DNA of 64,000 nt from Viridothelium virens. Taxonomy: Eukaryota; Ascomycota; Dothideomycetes; Trypetheliales; Trypetheliaceae. Shown piece after piece: positions 35,530 to 49,551 of this stretch; positions within the stretch are counted from its first letter, which is position 1; every line of letters starts with the position of its first letter. The stretch covers positions 310,001 to 374,000 of the forward strand of contig ML991783.1 of the NCBI GenBank assembly GCA_010094025.1. The letters run 5' to 3'. The notes beneath the pieces are model-generated. The model saw only the letters and a list, made by a program, of their open reading frames with translations, made no database searches and had not been told where the DNA came from. The position numbers and the translations under genes are program-made.

Positions 35530-36648
35530 ATGGAGGCACAGATAGAAGATCGAGCATATCATGAAGGCTTTATGCGCGAGGCTATAAAGATGGTGAGTTC
35601 AAATCCTATGCCGTTTTCTATAGGAATACTAGACAAGACACCGGGCCTTTTGTCAAATCGAATATCCTAATGTCACTCGCTCACCACTCTTTGTTTTACT
35701 CATCTTCTACGTCACTGAGCTACCATTCAGACCTATGCTCCAGCTCCAGATTGTAATGTGACTACTCCTAACATTGTTCTCAGGCCGAACAAGCACTCAA
35801 CTCCGACGAGACGCCGGTCGGTTGCGCTTTCGTGCACGACGGTACTGTCATCGGCAGAGGCATGAACGAGACAAACAAATCTCTCAACGTACGTCGACCG
35901 CTCTTCCCCTTTGCTTAGAAGCTATGTACAGAAGAACGGAGTCAAACATCATTCTAGGGAACCCGTCACTGTGAATTTGTGGCTTTGAGCTCTCTCCTCC
36001 AAAACCACCCACAGTCCATCCTCCGCTCCAGTGACCTGTACGTGACCGTCGAACCTTGCATCATGTGCGCTTCCGCTCTGCGTCAGTATCACATTCGTGC
36101 CGTCTATTTCGGTTGCTCAAACGACCGCTTCGGAGGTACTGGCGGAGTCCTGAATATTCATTCTGAGTATGGATCCTCTTTCCTCTCCCTATTACTCCAA
36201 TGTCTGCCGTTGGTCATCTCCAAGCCAGCCCAGCTCCACCGGCGCCGTGAGAACCTATCATTTCAACCCTAAACGCTTTACTGATACATCTCGATCTTCC
36301 AGCCCCGCAAACATACCCCCGTACAAGGTCTACGGCGGTCTTTACCGTGATGAAGCCATCATGCTGCTTCGACGCTTCTACGTCCAGGAGAACGACAAGG
36401 CGCCCAACCCGGCTGCGAAGAAGGGTCGCCTGCTCAAGACAGACATTCCACCCTTGCTAAAGACCGATCTGCCGGCGTTGGAGGACCTGAGCGCAAGCGC
36501 GAGCCCGAGCCCGAGCCCACTAACCGAGACCGAAGCTGAGATGGAGTTTGAGACCAACGTAGAGGGAGAGGTGGAGTCGATGCCAATGATAGGAGCTGAG
36601 GAGGATGAGGACAGTGGTACGGTGCTGGCGGCACCGGCTGGTAAGTAG
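35530..36648 (+). CDS. tad2: tRNA-specific adenosine deaminase, catalytic subunit TAD2
   Basis: Four exons: 35530-35592, 35784-35888, 35958-36166 and 36303-36648, 240 aa. The order is FMREAIKMAEQAL, DETPVGCAFVHDG, then GTRHCEFVAL with the zinc-binding His and catalytic Glu, then VEPCIMCASAL with the two zinc cysteines, and CSNDRFGGTGGVL. Exon 4 gives PPYKVYGGLYRDEAIMLLRR, typical of Tad2. With Tad3 it converts A34 to inosine in tRNA anticodons, which is essential for reading C-ending codons. A tail of about 75 residues, low in complexity and acidic with SPSPSP repeats, follows the fold; animal and yeast proteins end sooner. All junctions are GT-AG and in phase, which supports the model. Confidence 0.92.
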
Positions 36649-37203
36649 CTGTGGAGAGAGTCGATGAAGGAAAAGTTTTCGTTGTGGGTTAAAACGCTAA
36701 ACGTCGAACTGTAGCAGGGAGGTGGACGACGTGCTGGCCTTTCTGACCAGGCAGGTGTCCGCCTTGTGCATCACAGCCATATGTGGGCTTTTACGAGACA
36801 TTACAGTTAGTCGAGCTATGTTTTGGCCACATGCGTTGACGCAGTAGATCAAGGCTAATCGACCTAGTAGAATACGAATAGACGATACGAACTTATGCCG
36901 GCAAGGATAAAGCTGGAGCATGCTGGTGTTAATAATGGCAGATTGCTTCTCAACTAGATAGCCTAGTACATGCATAATTGAGACTGGAGTAATAGCAAGC
37001 CATCATCGGTTGAGTGACTAGGTATCATTTCCCAGCTGGGCCGTCACGCACAGCTCGAAAATCACATCACACCCTCCTGAACACCAGATAATCCGCGCGC
37101 AACATCCCATAGCTCAGTCTGAAGGGAACCGGCACAAGGTGTCGCAGCAAAGAGCTCCGTATCGTGCATCACCCCTTCTTCTAGTACATAACCATATCGT
37201 CCA
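36649..37203. other. Intergenic, between TAD2 and the L7 gene (convergent)
   Basis: Shared 3' flanks. Open frames lack family features. No RNA gene recognised. Confidence 0.5.
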
Positions 37204-38658
37204 TCAATTCATCTCGCGGATGAGTTTGTTGATGTAGTCTTCTCTGTTTCCTAGGTCTCCGCCCTCAACAAAGTGCTTGAACTTCCTCTGTCGGAAACCA
37301 CCAGTCGGGTTGCTCAGCTTGAATGGCCACAGGAAGTTGCTAGCTTGTTTGAAATTGGGACCGACGGTGTAGATCTCGTGTATCAAGTCCTCCATGCAGA
37401 CGATTCCGTACTGTCCCAGGTTCTTCTCAATCAATTCATTGTCGGTAAGCGGAATGCGTTGCTTCTCGATCTTTCCGTATCCGCGCTTGAGGATTAACTC
37501 CCGTACAGATTTAAGATTTGGGTAGCCATAAGCAACAAAAGGTTCAACAATCTTGAGCATCTCGACAGTGGCCTTGGTTAGGCGGACGAAGACACCGTTG
37601 TTGATTTGCAGTAAGCGGAGCAGTTGAAGGGTCTTGCGCTTCTTGGGGTCGATCTTGTTGATACCCTTGATGCGAATTACAAAGACGAGTTTCGGCTCCG
37701 CTGGAACGTAGAATTCCCCATTCTTTTTTGCGAGGCGCTGAAGCCGGACCTTTTCGCGTTCGGCATCACGGTATTCCTTAACGTACGACTCAGCCCGCTT
37801 GAAGATGACATTACGCTTCTCCTTGTTGGCCTGTTATGTATGAATTAGCTCTATGGTCCAAACGCCTGGAGTTTGTAGCCAATGACAGAAGCGACAATGT
37901 TCAGTCCCGAAAGATGGTTAACAAATCACAGCATCGACCCGAAGGTCTAGTGTAATGATGTTGGAACATTCATATCATCACGATATCGCTTCCAGATGGT
38001 GGCATGAAAGGGAGATGTTGGACCGACCTTGCGCTTCTTTTCCAGGTCCGCAGTACGCTGCTCCCGCTCTTTCTCCTGGCTCTTTCGCTTCTTCAGAAGA
38101 GTTTCAGGAACAAGAATTTCATCCTTGGTGGGGACGCTCCTGCAAGATGTTAGATCAATTCAGTAGCTTTAAGAGTAAATGCACTCCAAGAGGAGAACTG
38201 CGGCAAGGCGGCATTCTCGACTGGAGATGACTCGATTGGAGTATTTGATCGCTGAGAACGTCAATAGCTAGCAGTAAGCGTAGCGAGAGACGTGTTAGTT
38301 CTCATGCGACAAAACCTCGGATACTCAATGAAGAGGTCCAAGATCTGCATTCGCACCTAGTTTCGAGAGCTCACAGCAGACTCGAGTGCGGTAACTCAAT
38401 TTGAGGGAGGAATGTTCTCCATCCCCAACACCCTAGTCTCTTCTCTCAATGACTTTGCATGTCCACAGAGTCGGATTGAGGAGAAGAGACCAAGAAAGCT
38501 GATCGACCTGGCGCTGGCTGATTGAGGAGAACAACTAGCAGGCGACTCTCCAGCGAGCGACCGTAGACCACACCTGCATTCCTCTCGGAGGCATAGCAAG
38601 GACATCAGAAGTTCAGCACATACGTCTTAACAGTAGCTTGGTGCTTGGATGGCGGCAT
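37204..38658 (-). CDS. rpl7: 60S ribosomal protein L7 (uL30)
   Basis: Three exons, complement(37204-37830, 38028-38139, 38624-38658), 257 aa. Exon 1 encodes [11 protein letters not shown]. Exon 2 adds the basic eukaryote-specific extension ([18 protein letters not shown]). Exon 3 carries the uL30 core: [74 protein letters not shown] and the end [13 protein letters not shown]. Intron 1 is 484 bp, long for this window, as is common in ribosomal protein genes. Intron 2 (197 bp) carries the C/D snoRNA described separately. L7 binds 5S and 25S rRNA in the large subunit. It is divergent from VPS22. Confidence 0.97.
37889..37991 (-). ncRNA. Candidate box C/D snoRNA in intron 2 of the L7 gene (snR39/snR59/snR39b-like)
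   Basis: Read on the minus strand. The terminal stem is AAGCGATA (37991-37984) with TGTCGCTT (37896-37889), 8 bp with one G-U pair. The C box GTGATGA is at 37981-37975 and the D box CTGA at 37904-37901, 81 nt from end to end. Just upstream of D, 37918-37906 reads ACCATCTTTCGGG, the exact complement of the conserved LSU rRNA segment CCCGAAAGAUGGU. A GACC-UUCG-GGUC hairpin lies between the boxes; a C'-like TGTGATT is weak. In yeast the RPL7 genes host snR39 and snR59, which guide methylation in this same rRNA segment (recalled, not looked up). The D+5 rule points here to the G of CCCG, the position I recall for snR39b, rather than the A two bases on. Confidence 0.82.
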
Positions 38659-39030
38659 TTTGGCGATTTGAATGAGAGTCGGCACAAGGTTCTGGTTCCT
38701 TGAGAATTTGGCGTTTAGCTTGGTAGGTATGTGTGCGGTGTGCTGCGCTTTCTACGGGTAGGAAAAACTATCTTCCTGACGGCGTGGCCCATGCTTAGCC
38801 GCTTGCCGCTGCCACGGGCCGGAAAGACATAGTTAGTCACGTGCGTAGTATAAAAAAAAAGCACGGCCCACTTGATCGTTCATGGCAACTTCAACCGTGC
38901 TAGCTCGCTTCTGAACCTGTAGTATCTTATATTCAATTCCATAACCCCATCACTCCACAACCCTATCGCTCATCCCTCCATATCCCACTTCCACTCCACA
39001 TCCTCAATCTCCCACCTCTCCAGCCCAACC
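38659..39030. promoter_or_regulatory. Divergent promoter, L7 / VPS22
   Basis: 372 bp between divergent start codons. It holds an A run near 38850-38858 and a C/T-rich leader just before VPS22. No specific element can be named. Confidence 0.5.
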
Positions 39031-39846
39031 ATGTCCTCAACGCGCCGCCGCCCCGGCCTCTCCGCCTTCTCCCGCTCCCAGCTCACGCAGTCCCAATACA
39101 CGACGCACGGCCAAACGCTGCGGGCCTCGCAGACCGCCGCGCTATCCTCGCAGCTCGAAGTCTTCCAGTCCCTACTCCACACCTTCTCCGTCACGCACGC
39201 CAAGGACATCCGCGCCGACCCGGGCTTCCGCGCCGAGTTCGCCCGCATGTGCAACGCCATTGGCGTGGATCCGCTGGCGTCGAGTCAGAAGCCGAGAACA
39301 GCGGCGGCGGCGGGGAAGGGAGGAGGTGGCGGCAGTCTTTGGGCCCAGATGCTGGGTTCGAGCGTGCAGGATTTCTACTTCGAGCTGGCGGTGCGGGTGG
39401 TCGAGGTGTGTCGGGCGACGCGGGGGGAGAATGGTGGGCTGATGGAGGTGGGGGAGGTGAGGAGGAGGGTCAAGAGGGGACCGAGGGGAGGGGTTGCTGC
39501 TGTTGGGGTGGGCATGGAGGAGGTGACGGATGATGATATTCTGCGGGCGGTAAAGAGTTTGGAACCACTGGGAAGTGGGTTTGCCGTGATTGGTTTGGGG
39601 AGTCGGCAGATGATAAGGAGCGTGCCGAAAGAGTTGAATACGGATCAGAGTATGGTTTTGGAGGCGTTGCAGGTGTTGGGATTTGTCACAGTGTCGATGT
39701 TGAGGGACAATTTGGGATGGGAAGGAGCCAGAGCTATGGCGGTGACACAAGATCTTGTGAGCGACTCACTGGTGTGGGTGGATTCGCAGGCTGGAGAAAC
39801 GGAGTACTGGACGCCTACATTCATCCACGATACGGGAGGGCAATAA
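39031..39846 (+). CDS. vps22: ESCRT-II complex subunit VPS22/SNF8 (EAP30)
   Basis: Single exon, 271 aa. The family start is clear: RRRPGLSAFSRSQLTQSQY, then LEVFQSLLHTFSVTHAKDIR and the near-invariant FRAEFARMCNAIGVDPLAS. Next come DFYFELAVRVVEVCRATR, NGGLMEVGEV, the winged-helix region with DILRAVKSLEPLGSGFAVIG and IRSVPKELNTDQSMVLEAL, and a C-terminal second winged helix (NLGWEGARAM, LVWVDSQAGETEYWTP). VPS22 with VPS25 and VPS36 sorts ubiquitylated cargo into multivesicular bodies at endosomes. An insertion of Gly and Ala after residue 90 lengthens the protein slightly compared with human (258 aa). The stop at 39846 is 162 bp from the eIF3c stop. Confidence 0.95.
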   Translation: MSSTRRRPGLSAFSRSQLTQSQYTTHGQTLRASQTAALSSQLEVFQSLLHTFSVTHAKDIRADPGFRAEFARMCNAIGVDPLASSQKPRTAAAAGKGGGGGSLWAQMLGSSVQDFYFELAVRVVEVCRATRGENGGLMEVGEVRRRVKRGPRGGVAAVGVGMEEVTDDDILRAVKSLEPLGSGFAVIGLGSRQMIRSVPKELNTDQSMVLEALQVLGFVTVSMLRDNLGWEGARAMAVTQDLVSDSLVWVDSQAGETEYWTPTFIHDTGGQ

Positions 39847-40008
39847 GAATGCCACACGTGTGCTCAGTGGCACTAGGATTTTCACCCTGTAACATGTCTA
39901 GCTAGGTATGATGCCCGCATTATGAGTCTGTCTCATCTTGACATTTCTCTGTTCCCTAAACGCCACAGCCGATGTTGACCAGCCTCGAATGAACGCAACT
40001 CGTGCAAC

Positions 40009-42637
40009 TCATGCTTTGATAGCGCCACCCAGAGCGCCACCAGTGAATCCCTGTCCTCTCCTAGCACCACCTTGCGCACCACCTCGTCCCTGCTGACGAC
40101 CGCCCCGCTGTCCGCCTCTGCCACCCCGTTGAGCCCCTTGCCTCTCAAACGCATTTGCCGTTCCCTGCGTCCGTTGTTCCAGGGTCCTTTCATTGCTTTC
40201 GATGAGGCCGCTCGCCTTGTCGCTCAGAGTTAACGCCAAGCTTTGCAATCTTGACAACTCAACACCCTTGCGGAAGATGATTGCGCTATTCACTTGGTCT
40301 AGTGCAGCAGCAAGCTCCTCATGCGAGATCATCTTCGAAACCACGGCGGCGACACGTCGTTCTGTCAGATCAAACATCGACGCAAGCGTGCTGACGGCAA
40401 GCGTATCGTAGAAGGGTGCGTAGGTAAAGAGATACGTACGCAGACCTTCTTCTTGAATTTGTTCGGCTAACATTGCCTTGATTTTGGCGGCCTGAGCCAT
40501 GAGATCCCAGATCTTAATTGCGTTGATGAAGTCGGCTGCTTTACGCCATTCGCCAGCGGCTAGGGCTTTGGACGCCTGCATGACATGGTCGCGCGTGTTC
40601 TCCGGAGGGCCGGTGAAAATTTGGCGCTCGTGGTATTCCAGCATACGTCGGTAGGTCTTGCTGATGACCCGTTTCTTGATATCTGGAGAAGAGCCAGTCT
40701 GAGCCAGGAGAGGAATTTCGAGGAGCATAGAGCAGGTGAGGTAGACGCATTCGAGGAGTTCTAGATTGATATGCATATGGAAAGGCAGTTGCCGTTGCCG
40801 CTCAAGACGCTCCTGTTCAGGCGTTACCTGCGAGTATCGTTGAATTTGCATCCCCTGAGCGAGCAATTCTTTCTGTCGACCGCTGCCGCAGATCTCTTGT
40901 AAAGAATGCTGAGCCTCGTAAACCAGACCTGCACGAAATGCGCACAGTCCAACCTGGACGAGAGTGCGATTGTAGAGGATTTGGGTATTAACATCGAAGT
41001 TTCCAATCGTGTCTTGCAAGTGCGACATGAGCATCATATCGCGAGCTCGGTAGTATTGATCATGGAGCGCAAGGAAATAGACTTGGCATAACATTGCGCG
41101 AGCGCGAAGGATGCCCTCGCTATGCTTGAAAAGGTAAGTGCAGAGAGTCTGGACCAAATTAGTGATATCCGCACCTTGTCCACGAGGAGTAATTTCGGAG
41201 TTGAGGTTTTCCGGGATCGCTTTCCATGTGTTGTCTTCCAGTATTGTTACAACCTGGGAGGGTTTGAAATAGACGTGCTCCAGGCGGCGCATGACCACAC
41301 GATTGACGCCATCTTGAGAAGAATCCAGTTGCAGATCACGCTTGAGCCTCTCAGCATAAAGCAGAGACCGAACAATGTTGGTATACAATGCACCTTCATC
41401 TGTTAGTCTCTCGATATACTCGGCTGTATGGGGATCAATGTGCTGCAAAGATCGAGTGAGTTCGTCGTCCAATCGTTCGGCGAAAGAGACGATGCTCCCT
41501 GGAATCTTGAGCTTTTCGCCTGGCTTAGCTTGGGGTTGTTTCTCGTCATCCTCCCATTCCTCAGCACCTTCCACGACAATCATGTCTGGGTTGTTCTCCA
41601 GCGTGACAAGAAGAGTAGAAAGCTCCTGCTCAGCAAGCTTCCATTGTTCTTGCGACATTTGACTGCCCGTACCAGAGGTCAAGTCAAACCTCGTAGAGAC
41701 CAGTGTCAAGAGCACGCGGATCTTTTGGTAGTCCGTCGCGGCAACGTCAAGAAGCCTTTCCATTACTCGGATCTGTTCCAGCCGGTCGGTATTCTTTCGG
41801 CCTCTTGATTCAACAATTGTTCGCAAGTGCTTCAGAATACTCTCGGGCGTATATTGTAAGGCCTTTCCACCTGCACCAACCATGGTGAATCCATCCTCGT
41901 CAGCGCCTGCAACTGTTTCCCCAAGGTCCAAGACCGTTCGCCTTGGCTTTTTCGGTGCTGGTGCAACTTCTTCGATAACTTCTTCGCGCATAAAACTCTC
42001 CTTATCCTCACGATATGCCGTAATATCCTTTTCATAGTCTTTGTTATTCCTTCGAATCTTTTGCCGGATAGCATTAAGACCTCGCGTATTGATTGCATTC
42101 ATCTTTTTAGGCGTGACCTTTTGCTTCTCGATCGTCTCCAACATGATTGTCTCTAGGTCAGCTATTGTCTTGACATAAAGTTTCGGTACTTTGGCATCGA
42201 CAATCAATTTGGGCACCTGACGGTTGAGCTTGTCATACTCTATATCACAGGTCAGTCCGCGCGCGGCGTCAGAAGGGCCATGTTTTCCTACCAGAAGAAA
42301 TGACAGCCCAATCATTGATCTTTTCAGCATTTTCGATCAAGCGCACGGTTCCCTCCAATTCCTCGAAGCGCTTGTCCTTCGCACTCTTTACGACTGTGGC
42401 TTTATCCTCTTCATCTGTACTCTCCTCGTCGCTCACGTCCTTCATGAAGCGACTCGCCCCTCCCTTGGCACCAGCCTCATCGCTTTCTGACTCATCCTCC
42501 TCATCCTCATCTTCCTCCTCGTCAGATTCTTCTTCAGATTCCTCTTCAGACTTTTCTGCTTCCTCGTCACCGGAGTAGAGCTCCTCTTCTTCGGAGGACT
42601 CGCTGGAGCTATCACTACCGTGAAAGAAGCGAGACAT
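40009..42637 (-). CDS. nip1: Eukaryotic translation initiation factor 3 subunit C
   Basis: Two exons, complement(40009-42239, 42292-42637), 858 aa. Exon 1 encodes [19 protein letters not shown] and an acidic Ser/Glu/Asp stretch; the eIF3c N-terminus binds eIF1 and eIF5 in this way. The 52-bp intron (GTAGGA...TATAG) joins DWAVISS to [12 protein letters not shown]. Later segments include [12 protein letters not shown]-like and [13 protein letters not shown] regions, [20 protein letters not shown] and the PCI domain at about 640-780, with [20 protein letters not shown] and [20 protein letters not shown]. The tail is RGG-rich ([17 protein letters not shown]). eIF3c is a core scaffold of eIF3, which recruits mRNA and the ternary complex to the 40S subunit. 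Confidence 0.95.
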
Positions 42638-43715
42638 CTTGAGAACGGTGTTGGTAGTGCTCTTTTTCGAGGAGATTGACGGTGGTGAATGGACCTGAGT
42701 GGCGTTGGCGATGAGTAGTGGGGCGTCCAGCAGACGATTTGTGTGAGAAACGGCAAATGCCGCTCGACTTTTCGACGTGTCACAGCTACGCACGTGCCAG
42801 TTGGTGCTCTCTTAGGTAAGCTAAGGTACTCTACTCTACCTTAGGTACTTTACGTCCATATAACCTCTCATCCCAATTACCGCATTTCTGGTGTTTCAAC
42901 GTTGGATCATTTGCCCATTTACTCTACATATATTGCAAAACCACCCACAGTAGTCATCGTAGATATGTAAATATTGAAATAAATGGGAAAGAAGATTGAA
43001 CGGAGATGTTGTGTATTATCTGTCTGTGTGCCAAATATAATCTTTAGATCGCACGCTTTACTAGATTCCTAGCACTATCATGTTAGGTACCTTATTTTTG
43101 GTATCATGTCTAGTCGTCTCGCTCAGGTCTCCTTTCAAGCTCATCATATGTTAAGTCACGGAAATTCGGGCCTTTGTGCGTTTATTCTGTACCCTCTCAG
43201 GATAAATGACTTCTATCTTGAGGGGTTTTTTAAAAGAAAAGAGAAAACACTTCATCAAAGCGCACAACAGACTGGGCATCTTCAAGGCCTCATACAGTTG
43301 GCTTCAATTTTTATTCCTGACACCTGGAGAGCTACTGTGAAGAGAAACATGCCCGCTTTCCAGACACCGAAGAGGCGCTTCCTGTACCTAACCAACGCCC
43401 AGCCGCAAACATATCATACATACGTACAACGCGGGTATTCATGCCCATGCCTTGAAACACGAAAAAGCGAATTGTTGCTTGCAACATGCCTCCTCCGTCC
43501 TTCTGAAGATACGGGAGCCAACGCAAAGCTGCATCAGATGATCGCTACCGCAGCGATCCTCACCAGGTCGTGTTTGGTGACACATAATCGCGGGCAGGAA
43601 GGAACTTCTCATCTAGCGCTCGTCGCTGAGTGATTGCCCCAGTAAAATCAAGCAATTTGGCTTCCGTCCAATGATCGTGACTTTCTGAACCCCAATTTAA
43701 CTTTACCTCTTTTAT
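42638..43715. other. eIF3c promoter and YAK1 3' flank
   Basis: The first 150 bp upstream of eIF3c includes CTTAGGTAAG/CCTTAGGTAC-like repeats, a motif family common in filamentous fungi. A 175-codon frame at 43106-43633 on the plus strand is opposite the YAK1 3' flank and has no family features. Confidence 0.45.
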
Positions 43716-46636
<2,921 letters not shown>

Positions 46637-48087
46637 TCTTGTAGAATATCCTCGTTACGAGCGCTTTTCGGAGTGGACGAGCACGCGTCTTCCAGGTAGC
46701 ACAGTATTGGCGGGGGGAGGGCAAAAGCCCTAAGCGCGCCCCTTGGTAATTATTGACTCCGGACAATTATGTACCCAGTTCAACTTCGGCGAGATATCGA
46801 TTTTGAGAAGGGCAGAAAGCGGATAGATGCTGCGGGCCGGACCCAATCTGCTTTATGGTGTGGTGTGCCTCGTACCGATGATTGGACAATAAAGCTGTCT
46901 GGTGTCGGCCAAGCAAGGCAAAAAGGACAAAATTAACTGAACAGTTCTTCACGCGAGTCCTGGGGTTCTCAGAGTAGACTCATCCCAAAGGAAAGGGGAA
47001 AGGCGAAGCAGAGCAGGTGGCTAGTGAGAGGTTGCGGACCCAGGCAGACTGCCGAAGGTGTGGGTGTGGTGTGTATGACGGACGGCTGCTTTCGTGCCCG
47101 TGGGAACAGGCACACCTCAAAACCCAGAACTATGGACATGGGCGACAGCGACTTGAGCTACCTAAGTACTATACCTATCCACCTCTCTCATCTTTCCTAC
47201 ATTTGTCTTGAGATTCAGGTCGTGTATATGGCATCCGATGCAATCATCATCTTGACGCCAGAGGCAACGCATGCCCACCAGCTCGACGTGGGGCCTTGGG
47301 GTTGGTAGGCGCCTTCAGTCCGCTACAAACACTGCCTACCTTACCTCACGGAATTATACCATCATGTTCACATGGACCATTTGCTCACGAGGTGGGCTAG
47401 CGGGTCGTGGTCAAGCCCAGCGTCCCAAACAATGCTTCAAGCGTCGCACTTTTCCCATTGCTTTCACTGCAGAGCGCGGGTTTACAGATTGAAAGGAACC
47501 AGACGGATACTTCACCCGGGTCACGGCAAATGCTTTTAGTTGATCGCATCTTGTCAAATGGGAAAGCGGGCCGACAGCTCTTGCAGGAAGTAAGCGTTTT
47601 TAATGCCCAACTCAGGCCGGGATTGTGGCCAGACCTGTGGAATCGGAGTGAGAACCTTCGAGGCAGGCGTGGCAGGGCAGGGCAGCTGACCACGGTAACT
47701 GGACGCTCGCCAGGCCTCTTGCATGCGCACCATGGGAATGTAGGAACTGGATGAATCATTTCTGGATGGAACGGAGAAGCCATCTCACTCATTGCCCTGA
47801 GACGCAGATATTCATGTCCATCTGGTTCTGATGTAGTTTCACGGACGCAGGGTTCAGGGGACGAAACTGGAACGGGAAGAGTTGAGCGGAATGACGCAAA
47901 TAAGTCAGGCAGGTAGCACCAGTACACCAGTAGGTGCGCGCTGTGGCTGCCGAATGAGACAGGACGTCGGTCGGAAGTTTGCACTTCGCGTCACCGGACC
48001 CTCGACAGTCGTGGCGAGAGACCTCTTCTGGAGATTTTTTCATGTCATCAATTGTGGAACTCCCTTATCTGATGTTTGCCAAGCATT
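46637..48087. promoter_or_regulatory. Divergent upstream region, YAK1 / membrane protein gene
   Basis: About 1.45 kb between divergent start codons. Several open frames of 60-195 codons overlap on both strands without family features. No RNA gene recognised. A long regulatory region is typical for a nutrient-response kinase, but no site can be named. Confidence 0.45.
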
Positions 48088-49551
48088 ATGCTCCGCAGTA
48101 ATACGTTTAACCCCGACCGCCAACCCCTGCGCCACAACACGACCTTTACTCTTTACCAAGATCACACCCGTGGGCCTGTACCATTTCTAAATCCTACCCG
48201 CGCCCGCTATGAACAATATTATAATGCTGCAGGTTTGCCAATCGCCAAGGAGGAGGCACCTGAGGCTCCCCCGGCTGCGGATACCGAGTCCAGAAGAGAG
48301 AAAACAAAACCCGCCTTGACGTATCAATGGACTTCTCGAGACAATCGCAAAGGAAGACATCGTTTGATAGTTCCATCTGCATCGGATTCCAAAGCGACAG
48401 AGTCCATCCCAGGAATTGACGCGCCGAAACCAAGCAACTCCTTGCAGTCTGTATCGCACGGTCTCTGGTTGATGTGCACATACTATCCTGTTTGGGACAT
48501 CTCTTTTGATGTTGCATACATCTTTACCTGGGGTTCGATTGTCTGGGTCATCAATGCCTTCTTTTCCTTTCTTCCTCTTGCGCAGCCTAGCACTGAGTTT
48601 CCAGGAGAGATTCAAATTGGCGGCGGCATCACTGCTTTTATCGGTGCCACCATCTTCGAAATCGGAAGTGTGCTCCTTCTTATTGAAGCAGTAAATGCTG
48701 GAAGGGAAGGGTGCTTCGGGTGGGCTGTCGAGAACGCTTGGTATGGTGGTAACAAGAGTAGCAGTACTAGCGAAGAGAACCAGATGCGGGAGCAACAACC
48801 AGAAACCAATGCTGCTCCAGCAGACAGCCAGCGCAACGGCGACTCTCAGCCAGCCCCCTCAGAAAAGAGTAAAACGACAGGGGCGAGCAAAAGTACCACA
48901 CTTAGCATTCGCCCAGACAAAAGCCGTTGCATCCACCACCACCCCAACAAGCGCAATCTTGTCGGTAAGCCTCCAGCCTCCGCCATCGCGACCCAAGATT
49001 TCCCGAACCCGATAGGCTCTACCGATACGACCCTGACGTCGAGCACCTCTCGCAACTGGACCTGGTTTCCCACCCTCTCCGACCTACGCACCCACTACCT
49101 CCACGAACTTGGGTTCCTCGCCTCCCTCGTCCAGTTCTTCGCCGCCACCATTTTCTGGATCGCGGGTTTCACTGCTCTCCCACACATCAACTCCGCCCTC
49201 TCCCCCGGCGCGCTCGACGGCATCTATTGGACCCCGCAGGTCCTCGGCGGCGTCGGCTTCATCGTGTCCGGATTCCTGTTCATGCTTGAGACGCAGCCGA
49301 ATTGGTATACACCCGCGCTGGGCACACTAGGCTGGCACATCGGCTTGTGGAATTTGATCGGAGGTGTGGGCTTCACGTTATGTCCGGCGTTCGGGTACTG
49401 TACCAAGAGTTGGTGTGTGTATCAGGCGAGTTTGAGCACGTTCTGGGGCAGTTGGGCATTTTTGGTGGGAAGCGCAGTTCAGTGGTACGAGAGTTTACAG
49501 AAATACCCCGTGGAGGTGGAAAAAGGAGGGAAGAAAGTGGTGGATAGCTGA
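48088..49551 (+). CDS. Fungal integral membrane protein, about six helices, function unknown
   Basis: Single exon, 487 aa; ATG at 48088 (codons upstream are open but lack an ATG). The first 120 residues are soluble and polar. Hydrophobic segments follow: two adjacent ones (AYIFTWGSIVWVINAFFSFL; GITAFIGATIFEIGSVLLLI), a polar loop of about 120 residues rich in Ser, Glu and Lys, then four more (FLASLVQFFAATIFWIAGFT; VLGGVGFIVSGFLFMLETQ; IGLWNLIGGVGFTLCPAFGY; FWGSWAFLVGSAVQWYESL). The Trp-rich helices and the split 2+4 layout look like a conserved fungal family, but I cannot name it or assign a substrate. The stop at 49549-49551 follows KKVVDS. Confidence 0.82.
   Translation: MLRSNTFNPDRQPLRHNTTFTLYQDHTRGPVPFLNPTRARYEQYYNAAGLPIAKEEAPEAPPAADTESRREKTKPALTYQWTSRDNRKGRHRLIVPSASDSKATESIPGIDAPKPSNSLQSVSHGLWLMCTYYPVWDISFDVAYIFTWGSIVWVINAFFSFLPLAQPSTEFPGEIQIGGGITAFIGATIFEIGSVLLLIEAVNAGREGCFGWAVENAWYGGNKSSSTSEENQMREQQPETNAAPADSQRNGDSQPAPSEKSKTTGASKSTTLSIRPDKSRCIHHHPNKRNLVGKPPASAIATQDFPNPIGSTDTTLTSSTSRNWTWFPTLSDLRTHYLHELGFLASLVQFFAATIFWIAGFTALPHINSALSPGALDGIYWTPQVLGGVGFIVSGFLFMLETQPNWYTPALGTLGWHIGLWNLIGGVGFTLCPAFGYCTKSWCVYQASLSTFWGSWAFLVGSAVQWYESLQKYPVEVEKGGKKVVDS

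Noticed and set aside
43106-43633. 175-codon plus-strand frame with an ATG, opposite the YAK1 3' flank
   Set aside because: No domain, signal peptide or family pattern; overlaps the expected YAK1 3' UTR. Could be an antisense transcript but nothing in the sequence supports a protein.
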